Origin: an uncultured beta proteobacterium
Lineage (GTDB): Bacteria; Pseudomonadota; Gammaproteobacteria; Burkholderiales; Burkholderiaceae_B
Direction of reading: 5' to 3'
Length of the DNA: 7,986 nucleotides
Assembly: GCA_903929925.1 (NCBI GenBank)
Contig: CAIYWO010000160.1
Coordinates: forward strand, 1-7,986
Within the stretch, counting starts at the first letter, position 1; each line of letters begins with the position of its first letter. The notes beneath the pieces are model-generated. The model saw only the letters and a list, made by a program, of their open reading frames with translations. It was not told the origin of the DNA and ran no database searches. Of the stretch, positions 1-6,352 are shown in pieces. The position numbers were made by a program, and so were the translations under genes.

Positions 1-102
1 ACGTATGAAGGCAACGCCACAGAAGCGCAGGTCAAGAAGCTGATCCAAACGGTTTGGGCTATTAGCAAGCAGCCTACGCTGGGTCGTGTATTGTCCGATT
101 GA
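1..102 (+). CDS. C-terminal fragment of an unidentified protein
   Basis: An open frame enters from the left edge in frame 1 and ends with TGA at 100-102, giving 33 residues that begin TYEGNATEAQVKKL and end GRVLSD. The stretch is hydrophilic and probably mostly helical, with no catalytic motif, membrane segment or metal-binding pattern. It is taken as coding because it is open from the edge, has natural amino-acid composition, and its stop lies only 34 bases before the next gene on the same strand, an arrangement typical of an operon. The family cannot be recognised from so short a tail. It may be an enzyme of the same pathway as the downstream dehydrogenase, but that is inference only. Confidence 0.6.
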   Translation, partial: TYEGNATEAQVKKLIQTVWAISKQPTLGRVLSD

Positions 103-136
103 TACTGACCAAGACGAATAACTGGAGACAACAAGC

Positions 137-886
137 ATGCGTTTACAAAACAAAGTTGCAATCGTCACAGGTGCGGCAAGCGGCTTCGGCGCAGAGATCG
201 CACGCTACTACGTGCGTGAGGGTGCGAAAGTCGTCATCGCCGATCTGAATGAAGCCGGTGCTCAAAAGGTTGCTGCTGAAATCGGTGCCTCAGCCGTAGC
301 GGTGAAGTGCGATGTCAGCAAACGTGCCGATATTGATCTGGCCGTGAGCACCGCGGTTCAGAAATTTGGTTCCGTCGATATTGTTGTGAACAATGCCGGT
401 TACACCCATAAAAATCAACCGTTTTTGAATGTTGACGAAGCAACCTACGACCGATGCTTCGATGTCAACGTCAAAGCGATTTATCACATGATTAATGCAG
501 TCGTGCCAATGATGCGTGCCAAGAAATCGGGCTGCATCATCAACGTTGGCTCGACGGCTGGCATTCGACCACGTCCTGGCCTGACTTGGTACAACGCGTC
601 CAAAGGTGCTGCGAACCTGTTGTCCAAGTCACTCGCTGTAGAGCTTGCCGGTGACAACATCCGCGTGAATGTGATTTGTCCGGTTATGGGTGACACGGGA
701 ATGTTAGGTGACTTTATGGGCATTCCAGATACCCCTGAGAACCGCGCAAAATTTATCTCAACCATCCCAATGGGTCGACTCAGCGTGCCGCGCGACATTG
801 CAAATGCAGCGGTGTTTCTAGCCTCGGAGGAAGCATCCTTTCTGACTGGACTAGAGTTGCCCGTCGATGGCGGCAGGACTATCTAG
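137..886 (+). CDS. Short-chain dehydrogenase/reductase (SDR), 3-oxoacyl-reductase/glucose-dehydrogenase-like
   Basis: This is a complete 249-residue classical SDR, the usual length for the family. These cytosolic NAD(P)-dependent oxidoreductases interconvert alcohols and ketones. Seen in the protein: the Rossmann glycine motif TGAASGFG at residues 11-18, an acidic residue after the second strand (Asp36, which usually favours NAD over NADP), NNAG at 85-88, and the catalytic set Asn111, Ser139, Tyr152, Lys156. The C-terminal segment TGLELPVDGG is typical of FabG-like members. The ATG at 137 has GGAGA at 124-128 about 8 bases upstream, which supports this start. It follows the partial upstream gene closely and ends 46 bases before a strong intrinsic terminator, so it is probably the last gene of an operon. 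The substrate cannot be predicted; annotation as FabG would overstate the evidence. Confidence 0.93.
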   Translation: MRLQNKVAIVTGAASGFGAEIARYYVREGAKVVIADLNEAGAQKVAAEIGASAVAVKCDVSKRADIDLAVSTAVQKFGSVDIVVNNAGYTHKNQPFLNVDEATYDRCFDVNVKAIYHMINAVVPMMRAKKSGCIINVGSTAGIRPRPGLTWYNASKGAANLLSKSLAVELAGDNIRVNVICPVMGDTGMLGDFMGIPDTPENRAKFISTIPMGRLSVPRDIANAAVFLASEEASFLTGLELPVDGGRTI

Positions 887-907
887 CTTCAACAACGCAT
901 GCAAGGC

Positions 908-925
908 GGCCTGATTGCACAGGCC
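908..925. other. Small perfect inverted repeat upstream of the terminator
   Basis: GGCCTG (908-913) and CAGGCC (920-925) can form a perfect 6-bp GC-rich hairpin with the 6-base loop ATTGCA. It lies in the 46-base gap between the two convergent genes, just before the main terminator hairpin. On neither strand is it followed directly by a run of T. It may add to termination or stabilise the 3' end of the rph transcript, or it may be chance. Confidence 0.3.
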
Positions 926-931
926 AACAAG

Positions 932-960
932 ATCAGCCCTGACGGGCTGATTTTTGTTTT
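932..960 (+). terminator. Rho-independent terminator of the upstream SDR operon
   Basis: A perfect 8-bp stem, ATCAGCCC (932-939) with GGGCTGAT (944-951), closes a four-base TGAC loop and is followed on the + strand by TTTTTGTTTT. This is a textbook intrinsic terminator for transcripts arriving from the SDR gene at 137-886. The hairpin lies within the 3' end of the convergent rph gene: the rph stop codon (complement of 933-935) is in the left stem arm, and the T-run is the A-rich complement of codons for QKQK. On the minus strand the hairpin is followed only by CTTGTTGG, so termination of rph here would be weaker. Confidence 0.85.
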
Positions 961-1688
961 TGCGCCAGTATCGCAATGCCCTCTTCAGCCAAGGCCAACA
1001 GCGTATTTAGTTCGTCGCGATCAAAGGTGTGACCTTCGGCCGTGCCCTGCACTTCGACATAACGCCCCGCACCCGTCATGACGATATTCATGTCTGCATC
1101 ACAACCGGAATCTTCGGGGTAATCCAGATCAAGCACGGCCTGCCCGTCGACCATACCAACCGAAACAGCCGCGACCGAATCAATCAGAGGATTCTGGGTC
1201 AATAAGCCCTGCTTCATCAGTCCATCCACCGCGTCGGCAACAGCAACCCAGGCTCCCGTAATACTGGCGCAGCGCGTGCCGCCGTCCGCCTGCAAGACAT
1301 CGCAATCAATTTGGATGGTGCGCTCGCCGAGTGCCTTCATGTCCATCACCGCACGCAAGCTGCGACCAATCAGACGTTGAATTTCTTGGGTCCGACCCGA
1401 CTGTTTACCCTTTGCCGCTTCCCTGTCGGAGCGTGTATGGGTCGAGCGCGGCAACATTCCATACTCAGCAGTGACCCAGCCCTGCCCTTGGCCTTTTAGA
1501 AACGGAGGCACTTTTTCGAGTACGCTTGCTGTGCACAGTACTTGTGTATTGCCCATACAGATCAACACCGACCCCTCGGCGTAGCGCGTAAAACCACGTT
1601 GCATTGAGACGGTTCGTAACGCATTTGCGGCACGACCCGATGGTCTTGGTTGTGCTGGGGTCGTTTGCTTTGGACTGTTAGTTGACAC
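933..1688 (-). CDS. rph: Ribonuclease PH
   Basis: RNase PH is a phosphate-dependent 3'-to-5' exoribonuclease that trims tRNA precursors and acts as a hexameric ring in the cytosol. The 251-residue product matches the remembered E. coli protein almost throughout, with an offset of 13 residues. Phosphate-site residues are present as Arg99 (SGRT), Thr138 and Arg139 (DGGTR), and the metal/catalytic aspartates as Asp193 and Asp199. The block FLKGQGQGWVTAEYGMLPRS (63-82) is strongly diagnostic. The start is GTG at 1688: an in-frame TGA lies four codons upstream, and the first ATG inside the frame (Met29) would remove conserved sequence. This leaves a polar N-terminal extension of about 13 residues. 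The last residues, KSARQG, are encoded by the terminator hairpin of the opposing operon. The gene stands alone on its strand and diverges from ggt. Confidence 0.97.
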   Translation of the reverse strand: MSTNSPKQTTPAQPRPSGRAANALRTVSMQRGFTRYAEGSVLICMGNTQVLCTASVLEKVPPFLKGQGQGWVTAEYGMLPRSTHTRSDREAAKGKQSGRTQEIQRLIGRSLRAVMDMKALGERTIQIDCDVLQADGGTRCASITGAWVAVADAVDGLMKQGLLTQNPLIDSVAAVSVGMVDGQAVLDLDYPEDSGCDADMNIVMTGAGRYVEVQGTAEGHTFDRDELNTLLALAEEGIAILAQKQKSARQG

Positions 1689-1710
1689 GATGTGCTCTCA
1701 CAAAAATTCG
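1682..1710 (+). promoter_or_regulatory. Possible sigma-70 promoter for ggt
   Basis: TTGACA at 1682-1687 matches the -35 consensus exactly and lies 38 bases before the ggt ATG at 1726. The -10 region is poor: AATTCG at 1705-1710 with a 17-base spacer, or GATAGT at 1711-1716 with far too long a spacer. If real, the element overlaps the GTG start of divergent rph, and the ATG at 1690 would fall in the promoter spacer, which favours 1726 as the ggt start. The call rests on the -35 hexamer and position only. Confidence 0.3.
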
Positions 1711-1725
1711 GATAGTGGATCGACC

Positions 1726-3615
1726 ATGAATCAAAGAAGCCAATCCCGCAGTTTGCAGCGTCACAGTATACGCAGCGCAGCGCGTCATGTCCTGTTGAGT
1801 GTTGCCTGTCTGAGCGTCGTCATGACGTTACCAGCGCCGCTCACCGCGCAAACGACGGGCTCTAAGGCCAACCAGGCTGCTATGACCGATACCGCAGTGC
1901 TTCGGTATGACGGCTCCTTTGAAATATTTCATCCAGTGGTCTCGAGCGGCGGCATGGTGGCCAGTGAGCACCGCCTTGCAAGCGAAGTCGGCGCGCGCAT
2001 CCTGCAGCAAGGGGGCAACGCCACAGACGCTGCCGTGGCAATGGGTTTCGCACTCGCCGTGGTTCTGCCCAACGCAGGCAACCTCGGGGGCGGAGGTTTC
2101 ATGCTCATACGGGATGCTGCGCACGGCAGGACCAGCGCCTTAGACTTTCGCGAAACAGCACCTGCGAGCGCCAGACCCGATCTATTCTTAGACGCACAGG
2201 GACAAGTCATCCCAGGTAAATCGACACGCTCGCCTTATGCCGTTGGTGTCCCAGGCTCTGTTGCCGGGCTTATCCAAGCCGCGCGCGACTACGGGAGCTT
2301 GCCCTTATCCCAACTTATCGCACCGGCAATTGGGCTAGCCGAAAACGGCTTTACGGTCAGCCCGGTGCTTGAGGAACAATTCAGATCCCATCGCGCCCAC
2401 CTTATTCGCTGGCCCAGCACACGTGAGGTTTTCTTTAAGCGGAAAGTCGGCGTGTCAGAATGCGCCCTGCAAGATTGCCCTCCAGAGTTACTCGAGACCT
2501 ATCGCAGAGGTGACACGCTGATCCAAAAGGACCTGGCAAATACGCTACGACTCGTTGCGCAAGCGGGAGCCAATGGTTTTTATACGGGTCCTGTCGCGCA
2601 ACAAATTGTGACCACCTTGACGAGCGCCTCAGCGCCGTCACCAATGACACTAGAGGATCTAAGCAATTACCGTCCGATCACTCGCCAGCCGGTTCAGGGC
2701 ACATACCGAGGGCACCAGATTCTCTCAATGCCCGCGCCGAGCTCAGGTGGTGTGCACCTGATTCAAATGTTGAACATACTCGAACGTTACCCACTGGCAC
2801 GCTACGGGGCCGCGAGTGCACAGACGATACACTTGCTCGCCGAGAGCGCACGACTCGCCTACGCGGATCGCGCTGAGTTCCTGGGCGACCCAGACTTTGT
2901 AAAGGTGCCGCAACGTGGGCTGAGCGCCAAACGCTACGCCGACCAAATCGCACAAGGCATCAACGTAGAGAAAGCTACACCCAGCCGGAACGTTCGCCCT
3001 GGCCAGCCCTTGCCCTTTGAAAGTGACCAGACCACACACTTCTCTGTCATCGATCACGCAGGTAACGTCGTGAGCTGTACCTACACACTGAACTTAAATT
3101 TTGGCTCCGGTATCGTCGCGCGCGGCACCGGCGTATTGTTGAACAACGAGATGGATGACTTCGTCGCGAAGCCTGGGGTACCCAACGCTTTTGGGCTTCT
3201 CGGTGGCGACGCCAACGCCGTTGAGGCGGGCAAGCGGCCGCTTAGCTCAATGACGCCTGTCATTGTTGTAAAGGATGGACGCGCCTGGCTCGCAACCGGC
3301 TCGCCGGGTGGGTCACGTATCATCACAACAGTACTGCAAAACCTGGTCAATATTATCGACTTCGACATGAACATCGCCCAGGCCATATCCGCACCACGCA
3401 CGCATCATCAATGGATGCCAGATTACCTGCGTATCGAACGAGGCATCAGTCCTGATACGATCGTGCTTTTGAAACAAATGGGCCATGATGTGCGAATCAT
3501 GCCAACCATGGGGCGTGTGCAAACCGTGCAGCACACCCAGGGTCGTTTCTTCGGTGCGTCTGACCCGCGCAATCCTGATGGTGCTGCAATAGGCGTAGAG
3601 AGAACAAATGATTAA
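1726..3615 (+). CDS. ggt: Gamma-glutamyltransferase / glutathione hydrolase precursor
   Basis: This exported Ntn-hydrolase splits glutathione and other gamma-glutamyl compounds, or transfers the gamma-glutamyl group. I place the start at the second in-frame ATG (1726; 629 residues). The first, at 1690, has no ribosome-binding site and abuts the rph start. Residues 1-41 form a signal peptide: an Arg-rich n-region, a hydrophobic core HVLLSVACLSVVM, and likely cleavage after LTA. The precursor should cut itself between Gln435 and Thr436 (TTHFS), making Thr436 the nucleophile and giving chains of about 394 and 194 residues. By analogy with the E. coli enzyme, substrate residues are Arg142 (DFRE), Asn456, Glu475, Asp478, Ser507-Ser508 and the oxyanion glycines 528-529. 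Glu475 replaces the E. coli Gln, as in the human enzyme. Residues 241-258 carry an insertion with two cysteines. The gene overlaps yicC by 8 bases. Confidence 0.95.
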   Translation: MNQRSQSRSLQRHSIRSAARHVLLSVACLSVVMTLPAPLTAQTTGSKANQAAMTDTAVLRYDGSFEIFHPVVSSGGMVASEHRLASEVGARILQQGGNATDAAVAMGFALAVVLPNAGNLGGGGFMLIRDAAHGRTSALDFRETAPASARPDLFLDAQGQVIPGKSTRSPYAVGVPGSVAGLIQAARDYGSLPLSQLIAPAIGLAENGFTVSPVLEEQFRSHRAHLIRWPSTREVFFKRKVGVSECALQDCPPELLETYRRGDTLIQKDLANTLRLVAQAGANGFYTGPVAQQIVTTLTSASAPSPMTLEDLSNYRPITRQPVQGTYRGHQILSMPAPSSGGVHLIQMLNILERYPLARYGAASAQTIHLLAESARLAYADRAEFLGDPDFVKVPQRGLSAKRYADQIAQGINVEKATPSRNVRPGQPLPFESDQTTHFSVIDHAGNVVSCTYTLNLNFGSGIVARGTGVLLNNEMDDFVAKPGVPNAFGLLGGDANAVEAGKRPLSSMTPVIVVKDGRAWLATGSPGGSRIITTVLQNLVNIIDFDMNIAQAISAPRTHHQWMPDYLRIERGISPDTIVLLKQMGHDVRIMPTMGRVQTVQHTQGRFFGASDPRNPDGAAIGVERTND

Positions 3616-4537
3616 AAGCATGACCGGCTTTGGCACTGCTAAAGCAGAACAACCTTTCGGTGCTGTGACGGTCGAACTCAAAACCGTGAACAGTCGTTAC
3701 CTGGACGTTCAGTTCAGAATGCCTGATGAATTACGTCTGGCCGAACATCCTCTACGTGAGCGTATTGCAAGCAGCCTAGCGCGTGGCAAGATTGAGATAC
3801 GTGCAAGCTTTGCCCGCGCAGTAGGTGAACAACAAACAACCCTTGAATCGGCTTTGCTCCAGCGCGTTGCCGAGCAACTCGAACACGTACGTCAGACACT
3901 TCCGCAGACACCTACGCCTACACTCACTGAGCTCCTTGCCTGGTCAGCCACGCCACAGCAATCTGTGGAGCCTGAGCGCTGGGCAAAGCTCTGCCTCGAA
4001 GCGCTCGAGCCTGCATTGACGCAACTCATTGAGGGACGTCAACGAGAAGGCAGACGCTTAGCCGACGTGATGCTCGTCATCGCAGAGCGGGTGCGAGAGG
4101 TGCTGCAGACGGTCCAGGTTCATATGCCCGCGCTGCTTCTTGCGCATCGCGAAAAGCTTGCAGTCAAGCTAAAAGAAGCGCTACAGGCGGCGCATCCCGC
4201 AGGCTTCGCGCACATTACCGGTGCTGAGCTCTCGGAACGTATCGCAAGCGAATCAAGTTTGTTCGCCATTCGCATCGATGTCGCAGAAGAGCTCGCCCGA
4301 CTGACCTCACATCTCACCGAATTGGAGTTCATGTTGGGCCAGGGCAAAACCCCAGTAGCCTCAAAAGGCAATGCTTCAGGCAGCACAGGAAAGCGCCTTG
4401 ATTTCTTATTTCAGGAAATGAACAGAGAAGCCAATACGCTGGGATCTAAAGCAGGAAGCATGGAGATGACGCAAGCGGCTATCGAGTTGAAACTCCTGAT
4501 CGAGCAAATGCGCGAACAGGCGATGAATATCGAATAG
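3608..4537 (+). CDS. yicC: YicC/YloC-family endoribonuclease
   Basis: The 309-residue protein begins MIKSMTGFG and ends with the highly conserved block that includes RLDFLFQEMNREANTLGSKA and the terminal IELKLLIEQMREQAMNIE; both ends are hallmarks of the YicC family. E. coli YicC is described as an endoribonuclease linked to small-RNA turnover; the activity here is inferred from family membership. The N-terminal domain covers roughly residues 1-155 and the DUF1732 domain the C-terminal third. It is about 20 residues longer than E. coli YicC, partly owing to a Gly/Ser/Lys-rich spacer at about 244-260, before RLDF. The ATG at 3608 overlaps the end of ggt by 8 bases, with purine-rich GAGAG just upstream inside ggt, suggesting translational coupling. 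In many relatives yicC is followed directly by gmk; here a reversed two-gene block intervenes. Confidence 0.95.
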   Translation: MIKSMTGFGTAKAEQPFGAVTVELKTVNSRYLDVQFRMPDELRLAEHPLRERIASSLARGKIEIRASFARAVGEQQTTLESALLQRVAEQLEHVRQTLPQTPTPTLTELLAWSATPQQSVEPERWAKLCLEALEPALTQLIEGRQREGRRLADVMLVIAERVREVLQTVQVHMPALLLAHREKLAVKLKEALQAAHPAGFAHITGAELSERIASESSLFAIRIDVAEELARLTSHLTELEFMLGQGKTPVASKGNASGSTGKRLDFLFQEMNREANTLGSKAGSMEMTQAAIELKLLIEQMREQAMNIE

Positions 4538-4567
4538 CCGCTTTGCAATCACGCGCGAGCGTACACC

Positions 4568-5323
4568 TTACCCGCGTCCAACGAAGGGCATCGTGGTTGC
4601 CATGATCGTGACGAACTGTACGTTTGTTTCGAGCGGATAGCTGACGATCTGTGCAACCATTTGTGCCACATGGTTAACGTCCATGCGTGGTTCAACGCGG
4701 GTGGTGCCATCGGGCTGCGGTACACCTTTGGTCATACGTTCCGTCATTGGCGTGGCCGCATTACCAATATCGATCTGTGTACAAGCGATGTTGTAGTGAC
4801 GTGTGTCAAGCGAAATAGACTTCGTTAACCCGGTCACGGCGTGCTTGGTCGACGTGTAACCAATCGAAAATGGTCGCGGCGCATGAGCCGAAATCGAACC
4901 GTTATTGATGATGCGTCCACCCTGTGGCTTTTGGTCTTTCATGATGCGGATCGCTGCTTGCGCGCACAAGAACATACCAGTCAAATTGATATTGACGATA
5001 TCTTTCCAAATGTCTACAGGCAGATCTTCGATTGGCACTGGAGGGCCGCCACGGCCTGCGTTATTGAACAAGACATCCAGTCGACCAAACCGCTTGGTGA
5101 CCTCAGCAAACAGTGCCTTGACCGATGCTTCATCGCTGACATCTGTGACCATGGGATGCAGGCGTGCACTATGCGCACCGCCGAGACTGCGCGTCTCTTC
5201 AAGCGCGTCTGCACGACGCCCAGCGAGCAAAACTTCGTACCCTGCTGCTGCCAACGCATGTGACACAGCACGACCAATTCCGGAACCTGCTCCGGTGACT
5301 ACGGCAACCTTCAGGTCAGACAT
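4568..5323 (-). CDS. Short-chain dehydrogenase/reductase, likely NADP-dependent
   Basis: This is a 251-residue classical SDR, presumably a cytosolic NAD(P)-linked alcohol/ketone oxidoreductase. Visible motifs are TGAGSGIG at residues 10-17, NNAG at 87-90, and the catalytic set Asn113, Ser143, Tyr156, Lys160 (YTSTK). Arg36-Arg37 after the second strand suggest NADP preference, unlike the Asp36 of the other SDR in this window, so the two are not recent duplicates. The C-terminus (ATTMPFVGRG) lacks the common VDGG ending of FabG-like enzymes. The ATG at 5323 has a good AAGGGA ribosome-binding site about 5 bases upstream (complement of 5329-5334). It follows the sulfurtransferase gene on the same strand after 61 bases and converges on yicC with only 30 bases between their stops. 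The substrate is unknown. Confidence 0.93.
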   Translation of the reverse strand: MSDLKVAVVTGAGSGIGRAVSHALAAAGYEVLLAGRRADALEETRSLGGAHSARLHPMVTDVSDEASVKALFAEVTKRFGRLDVLFNNAGRGGPPVPIEDLPVDIWKDIVNINLTGMFLCAQAAIRIMKDQKPQGGRIINNGSISAHAPRPFSIGYTSTKHAVTGLTKSISLDTRHYNIACTQIDIGNAATPMTERMTKGVPQPDGTTRVEPRMDVNHVAQMVAQIVSYPLETNVQFVTIMATTMPFVGRG

Positions 5324-5367
5324 TTTTTTCCCTTTTTATAAAAATAGAGGTTTAGTTTCGTAATTAA

Positions 5368-5380
5368 AACAACTGTTGTT
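5368..5380. repeat. 13-bp palindrome, possible operator
   Basis: AACAACTGTTGTT is a perfect inverted repeat of 6 bp around a central T, in the 61-base AT-rich gap between the sulfurtransferase stop and the downstream SDR start. The single-base centre makes it a poor RNA hairpin but a plausible site for a dimeric repressor or activator controlling the SDR. No regulator gene is adjacent, so the role is inference. Confidence 0.35.
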
Positions 5381-5384
5381 AACG

Positions 5385-6251
5385 CTAGGCCTTTGCCGCA
5401 CCGAGTTCAATAGGAGCGTCAGGTTGCGCACTCCACTCACTCCAGGAGCCGCCATACAGCGCAGCACCACTCAAACCGGCAAGTTCCATCGCGAGCAGCA
5501 GATGGCAAGCAGACACGCCGGATCCACAACTTGCCACGACCTCTGTAGGGTTGCGATCTCCGATTAGGCGTGCAAATTCGGCACGCAAGACGTCAGGCGA
5601 TTTAAGCTTCCAATCTGCATCCAAATTATCTTTTGAGGGACGGCTCAACGACCCGGGTATATGCCCTGCTTTGGGATCCAGCGTTTCGTTCATTCCTTGG
5701 AAGCGATCACCAGGACGACCATCGATGATCAAGCGGTCACTGCGCCCCAAGCCGGCACGCATGTTTGCCACATCTACAGCCTTAGTCAACGCTACACCTT
5801 GCTTGAAGTTTCCACGCAGACGCGCCGCAGGTTTAGCCGGTGTGAGCTCAAAGCCGGCCTTGGTCCAGGCATCGATCGTGCCATCAAGTACAACAACCTT
5901 CGCGTGCCCCACCCAACGTGCAAGCCACCACAAACGTGCTGCGTAGGATCCCCCCGGGGCATCGTAGGCCACAATCAGTGTGTCGCCGTTGACACCTAAG
6001 GCGGCTAGCTGCTCAGCAAACACGCGCTGCTCGGGTAGTGGATGCCGACCATTTGAGCCATTTTTCTCGCCGCTCAGCACCCGTCCCAAATCGACAAAGA
6101 CTGCGCCCGGAATATGGGAGGCCTCGTAGGCACGGCGTCCTAACTCGGAATCCACCAGGTCGTAGCGGCAATCACAAACGAGAACCGAGGCTGGATCACT
6201 AGAAAGCAGTTGGTGCAGTGCTTGTGCGGTGATGAGATGCTGGCTGCTCAT
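5385..6251 (-). CDS. sseA: 3-mercaptopyruvate sulfurtransferase (two-domain rhodanese family)
   Basis: The 288-residue protein has two tandem rhodanese domains: an inactive N-terminal one (about residues 5-138, with the EASHIPGA signature at 44-51) and a catalytic C-terminal one (about 153-280, with GHIPGS at 196-201). The active-site loop is CGSGVSA at 242-248, with Cys242 as the persulfide-forming nucleophile. A CG[ST]GV loop is typical of mercaptopyruvate sulfurtransferases, whereas thiosulfate-preferring rhodaneses usually have CRKGVT. Arg179 and Arg183 (DGRPGDRF) fit the substrate-binding arginines. The enzyme moves sulfur from 3-mercaptopyruvate, derived from cysteine, to thiols or cyanide. 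No signal peptide is seen, so it is probably cytosolic. The ATG at 6251 has AAGGA about 11 bases upstream, a slightly long spacing. It diverges from gmk and probably leads a transcription unit that continues into the downstream SDR. The family is firm; substrate preference is inferred from the loop. Confidence 0.92.
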   Translation of the reverse strand: MSSQHLITAQALHQLLSSDPASVLVCDCRYDLVDSELGRRAYEASHIPGAVFVDLGRVLSGEKNGSNGRHPLPEQRVFAEQLAALGVNGDTLIVAYDAPGGSYAARLWWLARWVGHAKVVVLDGTIDAWTKAGFELTPAKPAARLRGNFKQGVALTKAVDVANMRAGLGRSDRLIIDGRPGDRFQGMNETLDPKAGHIPGSLSRPSKDNLDADWKLKSPDVLRAEFARLIGDRNPTEVVASCGSGVSACHLLLAMELAGLSGAALYGGSWSEWSAQPDAPIELGAAKA

Positions 6252-6352
6252 AGAAGGGGCTATCCTTAATCAATGTAAATACTGCGGACACAGGCGTCGA
6301 TTCTAGCGACTCTGCTATGCTTTTGCTTTGTCCTATTTTGCCATTGTCACCC
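6252..6352. promoter_or_regulatory. Divergent intergenic region between sseA and gmk
   Basis: These 101 bases must hold the promoters for the leftward sulfurtransferase gene and the rightward gmk-rpoZ-spoT cluster. The best + strand candidate is TGCTATGCT at 6312-6320, an extended -10 (TATGCT), but no good -35 lies at the right distance. It would give a short leader before the gmk ATG at 6353. No clear minus-strand promoter, operator or riboswitch was found. Confidence 0.35.

Noticed and set aside
1690..1725. Twelve-codon N-terminal extension of ggt from the ATG at 1690
   Set aside because: It has no ribosome-binding site, lies one base from the divergent rph start, and would put a polar segment before an already long signal-peptide n-region.
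1789..1845. Lipoprotein signal (SVAC) in the GGT leader
   Set aside because: The -3 position is Ser rather than Leu or a similar residue, the hydrophobic core continues past the Cys, and an LTA signal-peptidase-I site fits better.
2678..3057. Overlapping minus-strand open frames of about 90-104 codons within ggt
   Set aside because: They are antisense to a strongly conserved enzyme, lack recognisable domains and ribosome-binding sites, and are explained as shadows of GC-biased codons.
4551..4562. Hairpin ACGC-GCGA-GCGT between the convergent yicC and SDR stops, as a possible shared terminator
   Set aside because: The stem is only 4 bp and neither strand follows it with a T-run, so it cannot be supported as an intrinsic terminator.
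4841..5363. Plus-strand open frames of 140 and 152 codons opposite the second SDR
   Set aside because: Their composition is Cys/Arg/Ser-rich and unlike a natural protein, while the minus-strand SDR frame carries every family motif.
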